Notes under the pieces: model-generated
Databases searched by the model: none
What the model saw: the letters and a program-made list of their open reading frames with translations, nothing else
What the model was told of the DNA's origin: nothing
Shown here: positions 17,726 through 26,587 of the stretch, one piece after another
Layout: each line of letters opens with the position of its first letter
How positions within the stretch are numbered: position 1 is the first letter of the stretch
Source: Shewanella atlantica
Lineage (GTDB): Bacteria > Pseudomonadota > Gammaproteobacteria > Enterobacterales > Shewanellaceae
DNA length: 64,000 bases
NCBI RefSeq assembly: GCF_003966265.1
Contig: NZ_RXNV01000001.1
Location: 62,001 to 126,000, forward strand
Direction of reading: 5' to 3'
Translations under genes and position numbers: made by a program

Positions 17726-18997
17726 CTACTCATGCTCAGACTCGATACAGATCAAGTTGCGACCAGCGGCTTTGGCATCATACAGCGCTTTGTCGGCGCG
17801 CTGGATAAGGGTATCTAAATTTTCTTCACTTCCCAGGCTCTCATCATCGCTTAGGGATGCGATTCCGGCGCTGAAGGTAATCGCCAACTCTCCCCTACTG
17901 GTTGAAATTGGAGTGCTTTCAAGTTGCGAGCGAAACTTATCCATTAAGGCAAAAGACTTCACCTCATTAAGCCCTCTGAATGCGACAATAAACTCCTCGC
18001 CGCCAAAGCGGGAAACGGTAAAGTGTTGACCGAATGAACGTTTTAACCGTGCGGCGAACTCCACTAAAACCTCGTCACCCACATCATGACCATAAGTGTC
18101 ATTCACTTCCTTAAACAGATCGATATCGAGCAGAGCCAGCGTCAAGGCTCCCTTTCTTTGTTTTTTCAGTATGATCAGCTCTTCATACTGATTAAAGAAA
18201 TAGCGACGGTTGTACACTCCGGTCAGATAATCGAGGTTTGCCTGATCCCAGAGTTTACGGATCATATCCAATGAATCTAAGGTGTTGAGTACACGGCAGT
18301 GAAACTCTTCATGCACAAATGGCTTCTGCAGGAAGTCATTTGCCCCATTTTTAATGAAGCGGGCCGACAGACTCTCGTCATCGTCACTGGACAAACCAAT
18401 AATGGCTAACTCCTCTCGACTGAATTTCTCTCTGACCTTTAAAATAAGACCAAATCCATCCAGGCCCGGCATATTGTAATCCGTGATCAAGAGTTGAATA
18501 TCCGGCTGTTTTTGTAGGACCTCCCAGGCAGAATTTCCATCATCTGCCTCTACTACCTGATACAGATGCTGTTCGAGTAAGCTTCTGACAAATTTGCGAC
18601 TTACGACAGAATCATCGGCGACCAACACCTTGACAGCTTGATTACGCTGCAGTCTATCCACCAGCCTCACCACATATTCATAGCTGAAACGGTTTTCTTT
18701 TAAAATATAATCGACGATACCCAGCTGTAACAAACGCTTACGTTGCTCAGCATCTAAACTTCCTGTGAGCACTATGCAAGGGATCTGCTTAGAGAGAACT
18801 AACTTAACGATCTCGCCTTCCTTTGCATCGGGCAGGTTTAGATCGGTAATCGCTACAAAGTACTCTTTTTGTTCTAACAGTTGTTTAGCACTGGCCAGAT
18901 CTTCTGCGAAATCCACATCGCAGCCCAGCTCCTGAGCAATAAGATGCTGTAAAATACGGGACACAACTTTACTGTCCTCAACCACTAAAATACGCAA
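17726..18997 (-). CDS. Dual-receiver response regulator with GGDEF diguanylate cyclase domain
   Basis: 423-residue cytoplasmic signalling protein: REC1 (about 1-118, phospho-acceptor D52 in ITDLNLPD), REC2 (about 122-240, D173 in ITDYNMPG, conserved K225 in QKPF), then a GGDEF domain (about 255-420) with DYLTGVYNRRYF and the active-site loop GGEEF (332-336), so it should make c-di-GMP. The four residues five places before GGEEF (GQHF) do not match the RxxD product-inhibition site, so feedback inhibition may be absent. REC1 ends in VDYILKENRF rather than the common KP motif. No histidine kinase is adjacent. Architecture resembles the surface-sensing and PleD-like families. Confidence 0.92.
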   Translation of the reverse strand: MRILVVEDSKVVSRILQHLIAQELGCDVDFAEDLASAKQLLEQKEYFVAITDLNLPDAKEGEIVKLVLSKQIPCIVLTGSLDAEQRKRLLQLGIVDYILKENRFSYEYVVRLVDRLQRNQAVKVLVADDSVVSRKFVRSLLEQHLYQVVEADDGNSAWEVLQKQPDIQLLITDYNMPGLDGFGLILKVREKFSREELAIIGLSSDDDESLSARFIKNGANDFLQKPFVHEEFHCRVLNTLDSLDMIRKLWDQANLDYLTGVYNRRYFFNQYEELIILKKQRKGALTLALLDIDLFKEVNDTYGHDVGDEVLVEFAARLKRSFGQHFTVSRFGGEEFIVAFRGLNEVKSFALMDKFRSQLESTPISTSRGELAITFSAGIASLSDDESLGSEENLDTLIQRADKALYDAKAAGRNLICIESEHE

Positions 18998-19333
18998 TCA
19001 ATTCTCCTAACTATTACTATGTCCAGATATCAACGAAATTCCTTCACAGGATCTTTGATGCGACAAGGACACTTTCCCTCTTGATGCAAAGAGGATTACT
19101 ATCAAAACTCTGGCTATCACTCATGCCTATAATGATAGTAAAATTTGGCCATCAGGTAATAACGTAATAATGATTAAATTCCCCTATTTAGGATCCGGTG
19201 ATAGGACCCGATGACTTACTCAAATTTTTCTACAGCGCTATCTGAATAATATTCCCGACAACGAACTATTAACAATAGAGTGAATATTTGCAATCGACAA
19301 CATCTGCGGGATTAAGCGCATAGTAACAGCTCG
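18998..19333. other. Intergenic region, nothing identified
   Basis: 336 bases between two leftward genes. It contains the upstream region of the cyclase gene and the 3' flank of the RDD gene. I see no gene, repeat or convincing terminator. Confidence 0.4.
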
Positions 19334-20578
19334 TCACATAGCAGGATCCGCTTTTTCTTTGGTAAATAATGGTTCTATATAGGAAAGTGTCACCATCGAC
19401 TCATCCTTTTCCTTGGTAAGATCGACCACTACGGTCGCAGAGATCTTATCTTGTATAGCCTGCCTGTTGGCATCCCAATAGATCTGCAAGAAACCCAACA
19501 GGCCGGTAGCAAAACCAGCACCATAGCCACCATATCGCCCGAAAGCGTCCCATAGGGAAAGCCCTGTACCATCGAGTTGGATCACCCGAATACGGAATAA
19601 CTTCTTGCCTAAGGTTTGCCCGTCGAACCAGGCGGTGAACACGGTAAAATAAAATGCTGCCCAGCCAAACCCTAAACCAAGATCATTTAAAATACCTTTA
19701 GCCCAGGAGATGAGACTGTACTCTCCGCCGCCATCTTCTTCCTCAAGCTGTTCGAGATGTGACTTCTCCACCTCGGTCTGTTCAGCTGTGCCGACCGATG
19801 GGTGGGTTAACGACTCTATAGACCGGGTTTGCTCGGTTGATACTGGCTCCTCGTCTATGAGAGCTTGCTCAGATTCACCCGAATGATTCCCGTTAACTTC
19901 ACCCTTTTGTTGAGCAGCTTCTTGTTGGACGCCTTGTTCAACACTTGATTCAACATATGGCTCGACTTCTTGTTTGACTTCTTTTTTAATAGTCTGCTCC
20001 GGATAGGCTTGGCTGATATCACGCTGCAATTGTGCTTTCTCATCATGGGTTAGCGCCAACTCCTTGATAGCACCGATGAGTATCGCCTTCTGCTCCGCTT
20101 CAGCCAGATTGGTCTGTTTAAGTACCTTAATTAATGAACCTAACTCTGTTTGCGCACAAGTGATTTCTTCACACATGCTGAATTGGATGATTTCGGGCAG
20201 GTAACCTAGCACCTCGCCAACGGAGGGAGCCGTTATATAACTTTCTGACTCCTGAGTTTCTCCATCAGCTCCGGTAGAAACCAGATTCTCAAACGTCACC
20301 CACAGCATCATCACAAACATCGACAGGTACAATCCCCACTTCAACACCTTGCCAATTTCATAGCTTTTTCTCTGTATCAGTAGGGTTAGCCCCACCAGCA
20401 GGATAAACACCCAACCCGCCTGCTCAGCCAGGACTGAGATAAGTAATCCATCGACGGCCATAGCCATTCCACGTTTAAGTGGAGAGGCAAGTGGGGTATA
20501 GAGAACCTGAGGAGCGATCTCGAATGCGAAGGGAGTCACCATTGTTTTTGGATCTGTCTCTTTGATCGTCTTAGTCAT
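19334..20578 (-). CDS. RDD-family membrane protein with a long acidic insertion
   Basis: 414 residues. The RDD domain is split. An N-terminal part (about 24-75, TPLASPLKRGMAMAVDGLLISVLAEQAG, first helices) and a C-terminal part (about 310-395, FTAWFDGQTLGKKLFRIRVIQLDGTGLSLWDAFGRYGG, then RQAIQDKISATVVV) are separated by about 200 residues that are hydrophilic and very rich in E, Q and K (about 185-290). Normal RDD proteins are about 150-250 residues long. This inserted segment is probably disordered or coiled-coil and cytoplasmic or periplasmic. Family members have been tied to ion exchange and membrane homeostasis, but no function can be assigned here. Monocistronic. Confidence 0.75.
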   Translation of the reverse strand: MTKTIKETDPKTMVTPFAFEIAPQVLYTPLASPLKRGMAMAVDGLLISVLAEQAGWVFILLVGLTLLIQRKSYEIGKVLKWGLYLSMFVMMLWVTFENLVSTGADGETQESESYITAPSVGEVLGYLPEIIQFSMCEEITCAQTELGSLIKVLKQTNLAEAEQKAILIGAIKELALTHDEKAQLQRDISQAYPEQTIKKEVKQEVEPYVESSVEQGVQQEAAQQKGEVNGNHSGESEQALIDEEPVSTEQTRSIESLTHPSVGTAEQTEVEKSHLEQLEEEDGGGEYSLISWAKGILNDLGLGFGWAAFYFTVFTAWFDGQTLGKKLFRIRVIQLDGTGLSLWDAFGRYGGYGAGFATGLLGFLQIYWDANRQAIQDKISATVVVDLTKEKDESMVTLSYIEPLFTKEKADPAM

Positions 20579-20688
20579 ATCAAGCCATTATCTTTTTTTT
20601 AATTATTAACAGGTTTATTTACAGACGGAACTACTAACGGTTTTATCCAAAATACTCTATATTCAATTATTAAGCTTTAGGCACATAT

Positions 20689-20874
20689 TTGCGTCAGAAT
20701 AGTGCTTACAGACAAGAGGTTAACACTTTTGTCACATCCTTAATCCATGGTTTGTTAATAAAAATGAATTCATTAATAACTAAATGGAATAACGAAGAAC
20801 AAACAATCACTTCTAAAGCCGCTAAAGGCGATTATTATTTACTTACTAAATTGATTGGAGCAAGCAAGCCATGA
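20689..20874 (+). CDS. Possible short upstream gene overlapping cysK (doubtful)
   Basis: An open frame of up to 61 codons ends in a TGA that overlaps the cysK ATG (ATGA at 20871-20874). A shorter version starting at 20764 ([36 protein letters not shown] spans 36 residues, given here only by its ends) is also possible. The stop-start overlap and the reasonable composition argue for translational coupling; the lack of a strong ribosome binding site and of any recognised family argue against. It may be only the cysK leader. Confidence 0.25.
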   Translation: MRQNSAYRQEVNTFVTSLIHGLLIKMNSLITKWNNEEQTITSKAAKGDYYLLTKLIGASKP

Positions 20875-21839
20875 GCAACATTTTCGAAGATAATTCTTAT
20901 ACCATTGGTAACACCCCTCTTGTTCGTCTAAAGCGCGTTAGTAAAGGTAATGTTTTAGCCAAAGTTGAAGCCAGAAACCCAAGTTTTAGCGTCAAGTGCC
21001 GTATCGGTGCCAATATGATTTGGGATGCAGAGAAAAAAGGCCTGCTTACTCCAGACAGAGAGCTAATTGAGCCAACATCCGGTAATACCGGTATCGCCCT
21101 GGCTTATGTCGCTGCAGCACGTGGTTACAAGCTAACACTCACCATGCCAAATACCATGAGCCTCGAGCGTCGTAAGCTTCTAAAAGCACTCGGTGCCAAC
21201 CTGGTACTGACCGAAGGTGCTAAGGGGATGAAAGGCGCTATCGATAAAGCGGAAGAGATCCGTCAATCGGCACCGGAGAAGTATCTGCTTCTACAACAGT
21301 TCGATAATCCTGCTAACCCTGAAATCCATGAAAAGACAACAGGACCAGAGATTTGGAACGATACCGACGGTGAAGTAGATGTGGTTGTCGCAGGTGTTGG
21401 TACAGGTGGCACGATCACAGGCGTCAGTCGTTACATAAAGAATGCTCAAGGCAAAGCCATCACATCGGTTGCGGTAGAGCCTGCAGACTCGCCGGTAATT
21501 CAACAGACATTGTCTGGCCAAGCCCTTCAGCCCGGACCTCACAAAATACAGGGGATCGGTGCAGGATTTATCCCTGGTAACCTGGATCTCGAGATGATTG
21601 ATCGCGTCGAGGCCGTGACAAATGAAGAGTCTATCGAAATGGCTCAACGCATCATGAAAGAAGAAGGCATTCTGGTTGGTATCTCATCGGGTGCAGCCGT
21701 TGTGGCAGCCAACAGAATTGCAGAGTTACCAGAGTTTGAAGGAAAGAATATCGTTGTGATTCTTCCTTCGGCAGCAGAGCGTTATCTCTCTTCAGTACTT
21801 TTCCAGGGTGAATTCAGCGACGCTGAGAATATTCAGTAA
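20871..21839 (+). CDS. cysK: Cysteine synthase A (O-acetylserine sulfhydrylase)
   Basis: PLP enzyme making cysteine from O-acetylserine and sulfide in the cytoplasm. 322 residues, the CysK length. The PLP lysine K42 lies in [19 protein letters not shown], the substrate loop [18 protein letters not shown] follows near 69-86, and the phosphate-binding loop [12 protein letters not shown] lies near 177-188. The C-terminal segment [11 protein letters not shown] is also typical. CysK is preferred to CysM because of the SVKCRIG active-site context and overall length. A GGAG about 10 bases before the ATG serves as ribosome binding site. Monocistronic and followed by a strong terminator. Confidence 0.95.
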   Translation: MSNIFEDNSYTIGNTPLVRLKRVSKGNVLAKVEARNPSFSVKCRIGANMIWDAEKKGLLTPDRELIEPTSGNTGIALAYVAAARGYKLTLTMPNTMSLERRKLLKALGANLVLTEGAKGMKGAIDKAEEIRQSAPEKYLLLQQFDNPANPEIHEKTTGPEIWNDTDGEVDVVVAGVGTGGTITGVSRYIKNAQGKAITSVAVEPADSPVIQQTLSGQALQPGPHKIQGIGAGFIPGNLDLEMIDRVEAVTNEESIEMAQRIMKEEGILVGISSGAAVVAANRIAELPEFEGKNIVVILPSAAERYLSSVLFQGEFSDAENIQ

Positions 21840-21867
21840 CCCATAGGGTGACTATCTAGTAGCATTA

Positions 21868-21900
21868 TAAAAACCCGAATCAGATTCGGGTTTTTCTTTT
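21868..21900 (+). terminator. Rho-independent terminator of cysK
   Basis: Stem AAAACCCGAAT with ATTCGGGTTTT and a CAG-type loop, followed by TTTTTCTTTT; about 30 bases after the cysK stop. Confidence 0.92.
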
Positions 21901-21941
21901 TTCGTCTAATTTTTGTAGCTTTAGCTCAAGTCTGCTCAGAC

Positions 21942-22604
21942 TTAAATAGAATGGACAATATTGTGCAACGTCGAAGCCACAACTTGCTCTAATTCAGTAT
22001 CGTTTGCCTCATCACACTCAATGAGAACGTATTTATATTCCAGGTATTTTATCAAGGCTAATAGTTGATGTGCATCGGCATTGGAGTTCGTCGACCCTAG
22101 GAGTTCGAAGAAACGCCCAATCGTAGACAGAAAAGAATCGTCTAAGCGTTTAATGGCATCGGCTAATTGAGTATTTCTCAACGCCTCCTCATGAAAGGCA
22201 GCCTCTAATATGCGATTATCACGATGAGAGATCTGCTCACGAATATGCTCACTGATAAACTGGGCTAAATTGCTAACCAGTAATTCACTGTGCTTATCTT
22301 CTTTTGCCAACCCATCGATCTCTTTAAGTAACTCAAAACTGCGGCTTTCAAGCCCCTCATTCATCCATAATGTCTTTTCGGCAAAGAATGTTAACGAATC
22401 ACTGATCAGATCTTTAATATCTTTAAAATAGTATGTTGTCGATGCTAATGGAACATCTGCCTCCTTGGCTACGGCACGATGACGTACACCACGGATCCCC
22501 TCCCTCACGATCAACCTTAAGGTTGCTTCAAGTATGACTAATCGTCTGGCTTCTCCATCACTTCGGCTCGTCTGCCGTCCAACATAGGTCAATGGGTGAG
22601 TCAT
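21942..22604 (-). CDS. TetR-family transcriptional regulator
   Basis: 220 residues. N-terminal helix-turn-helix (about 19-66): ARRLVILEATLRLIVREGIRGVRHRAVAKEADVPLASTTYYFKDIKDLISDSLTFFAEK, with the YYFKDIKDL signature of TetR proteins. The C-terminal helical domain is variable, as usual. The neighbours (cysK ending convergently, a CBS protein starting divergently 274 bases away) give no obvious target. The ligand is unknown. Confidence 0.9.
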   Translation of the reverse strand: MTHPLTYVGRQTSRSDGEARRLVILEATLRLIVREGIRGVRHRAVAKEADVPLASTTYYFKDIKDLISDSLTFFAEKTLWMNEGLESRSFELLKEIDGLAKEDKHSELLVSNLAQFISEHIREQISHRDNRILEAAFHEEALRNTQLADAIKRLDDSFLSTIGRFFELLGSTNSNADAHQLLALIKYLEYKYVLIECDEANDTELEQVVASTLHNIVHSI

Positions 22605-22877
22605 AATTAATCCTTTTCGCCGATTGCGTTAACATGTGGCTTCTCCCCCGGTCCACCACAACATCTTTAACAAAATGTAACACTATTATATCCATAAACA
22701 TGCCTTTTGATTTCATTAGTTTTCGTTTTTTATCCAACAAATGAATAAATCCCGTCTAATCTTATAAATGAAAGCCTAAATAATTAAATGAGTGACATCA
22801 ATAATCTAAGGTACTGAGCGCAGAAGATGACTGTGGTATGCCGAACAATTATGTGAATATCATTCAAGGAGTGGAAT

Positions 22878-23309
22878 ATGGAATCGATAAAAATTTCAGA
22901 TTACATGAACAGGCGCCCCGTTATTTTTACCGCCAACATGCCGATTGCACAGGCAGTTGAACTATTTTTACAGGCAGGCCAGATTGGCGGTCCCGTTGTA
23001 GATGAAAACAAGCATGTGATAGGTTTTATATCTGAGCAGGATTGCCTGATTAAGATGCTGGAAGCCACCTACCTGAATGAAAACCATTATACAGTAAGTG
23101 ATGTCATGCATGGCGATCCCCTTACCGCACGCCCTGAGGGCTCTGTATTCGATCTTGCCCAAATCATGACCGATGCCAAACCAAAAATCTTCCCGGTTAT
23201 TGACGACAATGAGCAACTCATAGGCATTATCACCCGCTCAGATGTGCTCAGAGCCATAGATGATCAACTCAAGGCTATGTATAAACAGGGCCACGAACGC
23301 TTGGTGTAA
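22878..23309 (+). CDS. Two-CBS-domain protein
   Basis: 143-residue soluble protein made of one Bateman module: CBS1 about 7-62 (ISDYMNRRPVIFTANMPIAQAVELF, VVDENKHVIGFISEQD) and CBS2 about 73-130 (VSDVMHGDPLTARPEGSVFDLAQIM, FPVIDDNEQLIGIITRSDVLRAID). Such stand-alone modules bind adenine nucleotides and regulate partner proteins. A CBS pair of similar style is fused to the FocA homologue at 34819-36294. AAGGAG precedes the start by about 8 bases. The last codons and 3' flank are repeated in degenerate form about 120 bases downstream (see the repeat at 23281-23460). Confidence 0.9.
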   Translation: MESIKISDYMNRRPVIFTANMPIAQAVELFLQAGQIGGPVVDENKHVIGFISEQDCLIKMLEATYLNENHYTVSDVMHGDPLTARPEGSVFDLAQIMTDAKPKIFPVIDDNEQLIGIITRSDVLRAIDDQLKAMYKQGHERLV

Positions 23310-23460
23310 CCCGTGTAAATTAGGGGAAACTACCGGAATTGCTCTTTGCCACCTAGAGAGGACGAGAAGATCCGCACTGACGCATCTATAAGCAATAAAC
23401 AGAGCCTCGAGCATCTGGTGTACCCCATGTAAGTTGAGAGAAACTATCCACATAGAACAA
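23281..23460. repeat. Degenerate direct duplication of the CBS gene 3' end
   Basis: The stretch 23281-23333 (ATAAACAGGGCCACGAACGC and on through TTGGTGTAACCCGTGTAA to GGGGAAACTACC) recurs at about 23396-23449 as ATAAACAGAGCCTCGAGCAT... CTGGTGTACCCCATGTAA ... GAGAAACTATCC. The copies are about 115 bases apart and diverged. The second copy is not translated in the CBS frame. Confidence 0.7.
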
Positions 23461-23856
23461 TCATATTGAAAACTTGCCGGAGGAACTTTCATCACTTTAA
23501 AATGAAAGTTCCAGCTTTTCATATATGTAAACCATTGCCCATTCCCCCTTATCGCCAGCCTCTGGAAAGAAGAGCCGTAGGTGAAATAGGCTAAAGGCTC
23601 ACAAGTTTGAAAAATTACTCCCGTTTCAATGCAAATCTAGCTATTATTTTATTTCATCATGCTATCTTATGCGCGGCTTCCTCATTTGTAGAATTCAATC
23701 CGGCTCTTATGACTGGCTTTCCTCTATCGAGATAGTTAGAACCATTAGAAGCCTATGACTATAGACACGGACTCATCACTGAACTTTCATTTTGCAGGGG
23801 GTTAGATCTAATCCAGATCTCCTCTACTTATTACCTGGAACGAGCTCAAAATTAAT
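23310..23856. other. Intergenic region with the CBS 3' duplicate
   Basis: 547 bases without a credible gene. The first 150 hold the duplicated 3' end noted separately. The remainder is plain AT-rich sequence leading to the methyltransferase gene at 23857; no strong terminator was seen after the CBS gene. Confidence 0.45.
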
Positions 23857-24930
23857 ATGTCTTTTTACCAATCCCCGTTAGATGTCACCGCCTTCGATGC
23901 AAAGTTTGAAGCACAAAAGATTGCCTTCGCTCCAATCAGCTTTCAAGTTGCCCGCTGCTTACTTAAATTTGGAATACTCGCTCACATCGATGAGGCCGGC
24001 GATGAGGGCCGCTCACTTGAGGCTATAGTGGAGAGGAGTCAGCTATCTGAATATGCCTGCAGTGTGCTATTGGATATGGGACTGAGCATGAGACTAATCT
24101 GGCAAAATGACACTCATTTCATATTAGATAAGATTGGCCATTTTTTGCTGCAAGATGATATGGCGAAGGTCAACTTAAACTTCGTCCACGATGTCTGCTA
24201 TCAAGGGCTATTTGAACTTGAGTCTTCATTAAAAGAAGGTAAGCCAAACGGGCTAAAGGTATTCGGTGATTGGGAAACCATCTACCCTACATTAAGTGAG
24301 CTACCACAGCAGGTTAAAAAAAGTTGGTTTGAGTTTGACCACTACTATTCAGATCACGCCTTTGGCCAGTTATTACCGCTTATTTTTAAGAGCCAACCTA
24401 AACATATTGTCGATGTCGGCGGTAATACAGGTAAGTGGGCATTAGCCTGTACAAGTTACGATCCGGATGTATCTGTAACTATTATGGACCTACCGGGACA
24501 ACTAAAAGTCGCGCTGAAAAATGCCGAGGAGAAAGGTGTAGGAAACAGAGTTGCGGGATACCGCTGTGACTTGCTAGATGAAGAACAGGCATTCTTCGAT
24601 TCCGGCGATCTCTATTGGATGAGCCAATTCTTAGACTGCTTCTCTAAAACTCAGATCCTGAGCATCCTCAAACGTACGGCTCAAAGCATGACTGCCAATA
24701 GTGAACTGTGCATCCTGGAAACCTACTGGGATCGTCAGCCCTTCGAAGCCGGCGCATTTTGTGTCAATGCAACCTCAATCTATTTTACTGCTATGGCGAA
24801 TGGAAACAGCCGAATGTATCACTCAAAGGATATGTTAAGCCTTATCTCACAGGCGGGCCTATTTGTAGATGAAGATATCGATGACATAGGTCTGGGCCAT
24901 ACCCTGCTGCGCTGTAAATTAAAACCTTAG
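23857..24930 (+). CDS. SAM-dependent O-methyltransferase-like protein
   Basis: 357 residues in the two-part plan of small-molecule O-methyltransferases (Methyltransf_2 type). An N-terminal winged-helix dimerisation part (about 10-110: FAPISFQVARCLLKFGILAHIDEAG, LSEYACSVLLDMG) is followed by a Rossmann domain with the SAM motif HIVDVGGNTGKWALAC (about 183-198), the acidic strand-2 end TIMDLPGQL, and a later motif SELCILETYWDR. The substrate is unknown. The next gene in the same direction, 116 bases on, is a TDT-family transporter, so the pair could be functionally linked, but no operon signal is strong. Confidence 0.82.
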   Translation: MSFYQSPLDVTAFDAKFEAQKIAFAPISFQVARCLLKFGILAHIDEAGDEGRSLEAIVERSQLSEYACSVLLDMGLSMRLIWQNDTHFILDKIGHFLLQDDMAKVNLNFVHDVCYQGLFELESSLKEGKPNGLKVFGDWETIYPTLSELPQQVKKSWFEFDHYYSDHAFGQLLPLIFKSQPKHIVDVGGNTGKWALACTSYDPDVSVTIMDLPGQLKVALKNAEEKGVGNRVAGYRCDLLDEEQAFFDSGDLYWMSQFLDCFSKTQILSILKRTAQSMTANSELCILETYWDRQPFEAGAFCVNATSIYFTAMANGNSRMYHSKDMLSLISQAGLFVDEDIDDIGLGHTLLRCKLKP

Positions 24931-25046
24931 CTCTTTCAAGATAGAAGGTTAAATTATATTTACCCAGTGCTTAAATAGAATCAAATTTTATCAACCTCTC
25001 TATCCCCTTAACATAAGTGCATAAACTCACTTTAAGGGGAATAGGG

Positions 25047-26015
25047 ATGAAAGCCACTATAACCAAACTCTCAAATCACGTATCTCGTTTACCTACACCT
25101 ATGGCTGGACTGGCTCTGGCTATCGCCAGTCTCGGCTGGGCATGGGACAGTATGCTGCCCAATATGGATAACCGCGGACAGATGATTGGTGCCGTCCTAG
25201 CAAGCGTGTTACTCATGTCTCTGGTGCTAAAATTTGTTATTCACCCAAGGATATTAAAAGATGAACTGTCTCATCCGGTAGTAGGAAGTGTGATCCCAAC
25301 ATTCGCCATGGGACTCATGGTTGTATCTAATGCTTTGGGACAATACTTGCCTGCACAGGGGCGTTATCTATGGCTATTCGCTATCATGATTCATATCCTG
25401 TTCTTAGCCATGTTTATCTTCTACCGAGCTATAGATTTCAAGTTGGAACATATGGTACCGAGCTGGTTTGTACCTCCTATCGGTATCATAGTCGCTGCGG
25501 TTAGTTTTCCCGGGAGTCAGTATGAATGGGTCGCAAACGCAACACTTAACTTCGGTATGGTCTGTTACCTCATCATGTTGCCTGTCATGTTGTGCAGACT
25601 CATCTTTTGTGCACCAATCAGCGATGCTGCCAAACCAACAATTGCTATTATGGCCGCACCTGCAAGTTTATCTTTAGCCGGCTACTTAACCATTAACAGT
25701 GATCCATCAATCGTTGTCGTCGCACTGTTACTGAGCATTGCGGTATTGATGACCTGCGTCATCTATCTGGCTTTCTTTCATCTGATGAGGCTCCCTTTTT
25801 CACCGGGCTATGCCGCTTTCACATTCCCAATGGTCATAGGTGCAACCGCCTTAATTAAAGCGGCTCATTGGTTAGTTCAAAGCTTCGGAGAGAGTCAATT
25901 TACAGATTTAATCGAACAAACCGCAAAGGGAGAGTTACTTATATCAACGGCTGTAGTCTTATATGTTGTATATAGATACTTGTTACATTACAGACCTACG
26001 GCGCTAAAAGCTTAA
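25047..26015 (+). CDS. TDT-family (TehA/SLAC1-like) membrane transporter
   Basis: 322-residue protein with about ten membrane helices and the family opening LPTPMAGLALAIASLGWAWDSM (about 12-33). TDT members include TehA, Mae1 and plant SLAC1 anion channels. The start is placed at 25047 rather than at an in-frame ATG 30 bases earlier because the TAAGGGGAATAGGG just before it makes a good ribosome binding site. It may transport a dicarboxylate or other anion; the bacterial family name tellurite-resistance does not fix the substrate. Confidence 0.85.
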   Translation: MKATITKLSNHVSRLPTPMAGLALAIASLGWAWDSMLPNMDNRGQMIGAVLASVLLMSLVLKFVIHPRILKDELSHPVVGSVIPTFAMGLMVVSNALGQYLPAQGRYLWLFAIMIHILFLAMFIFYRAIDFKLEHMVPSWFVPPIGIIVAAVSFPGSQYEWVANATLNFGMVCYLIMLPVMLCRLIFCAPISDAAKPTIAIMAAPASLSLAGYLTINSDPSIVVVALLLSIAVLMTCVIYLAFFHLMRLPFSPGYAAFTFPMVIGATALIKAAHWLVQSFGESQFTDLIEQTAKGELLISTAVVLYVVYRYLLHYRPTALKA

Positions 26016-26587
26016 CACGCGTATAACGACACATTAAGGAAACAAATTCATAGCATTTTAGTTGGTTAAGTATCCATTGAAATTATAAACGGTCATTTAA
26101 TCGCTTACATATCAACCAACAAAGAAAATACACTTTTAAATACAACACCCGATCAAGTTCACAAATAACGTGTATTTGTTTCATTGAGGCATTTATTTTA
26201 AATTTAATTGTTAATAAGCCTGTTAATAAAACACTATTAATTAACAGCTTTATCTTTTGTAAATCAACGTAAATAATATAAACCTGGTGCAAGAATTGCT
26301 CAAGCCAACCAAAACCCCAGCATAAGTCATTGATTAACCTTTTGTTAACCATGACAATTGTTAACTATTTTAACTTAAAATGTTGCAACACTGGTTTCAA
26401 CCCTCTAACTTTGATGTGTATCCCCTTTATTGCAGATGTTAGTTTTGTGTGCTTATATCTCTCCCTTAGTAATACTTTCCAATAGTTATTAACATGTGTA
26501 AAAACTATTACAGTATCTGCTAAATAAAAATAAACAATTGAACATCTAATAATTAAAAACCGATGTAAGTGTCAGGGAGAAAACAAA
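26016..26587. promoter_or_regulatory. Long AT-rich leader upstream of the TonB receptor
   Basis: 572 bases without a convincing gene (a leftward 89-codon frame here has no family resemblance). GTTAA-type words recur (TGTTAATAA twice near 26209-26228, TTGTTAAC near 26342 and 26358), which may be operator half sites or simply AT-rich composition. The receptor has a good ribosome binding site (CAGGGAG). Confidence 0.4.

Noticed and set aside
23238..23522. 94-codon leftward frame with an internal repeat (NLHGVHQMLEALFI / NLHGLHQAFVALFI)
   Set aside because: The repeat is only the reverse-strand reading of the duplicated CBS gene 3' end; it overlaps the CBS coding region antisense and has no start signal.
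22878..24930. CRISPR array or phage insertion as an explanation for the repeats in the 23 kb region
   Set aside because: There are only two diverged copies without spacers, and the flanking genes are ordinary chromosomal types. No CRISPR array, integrase or phage gene was seen anywhere in the window.
26083..26352. 89-codon leftward frame upstream of the TonB receptor
   Set aside because: Composition reflects AT-rich intergenic DNA, no clear start signal, no family resemblance.
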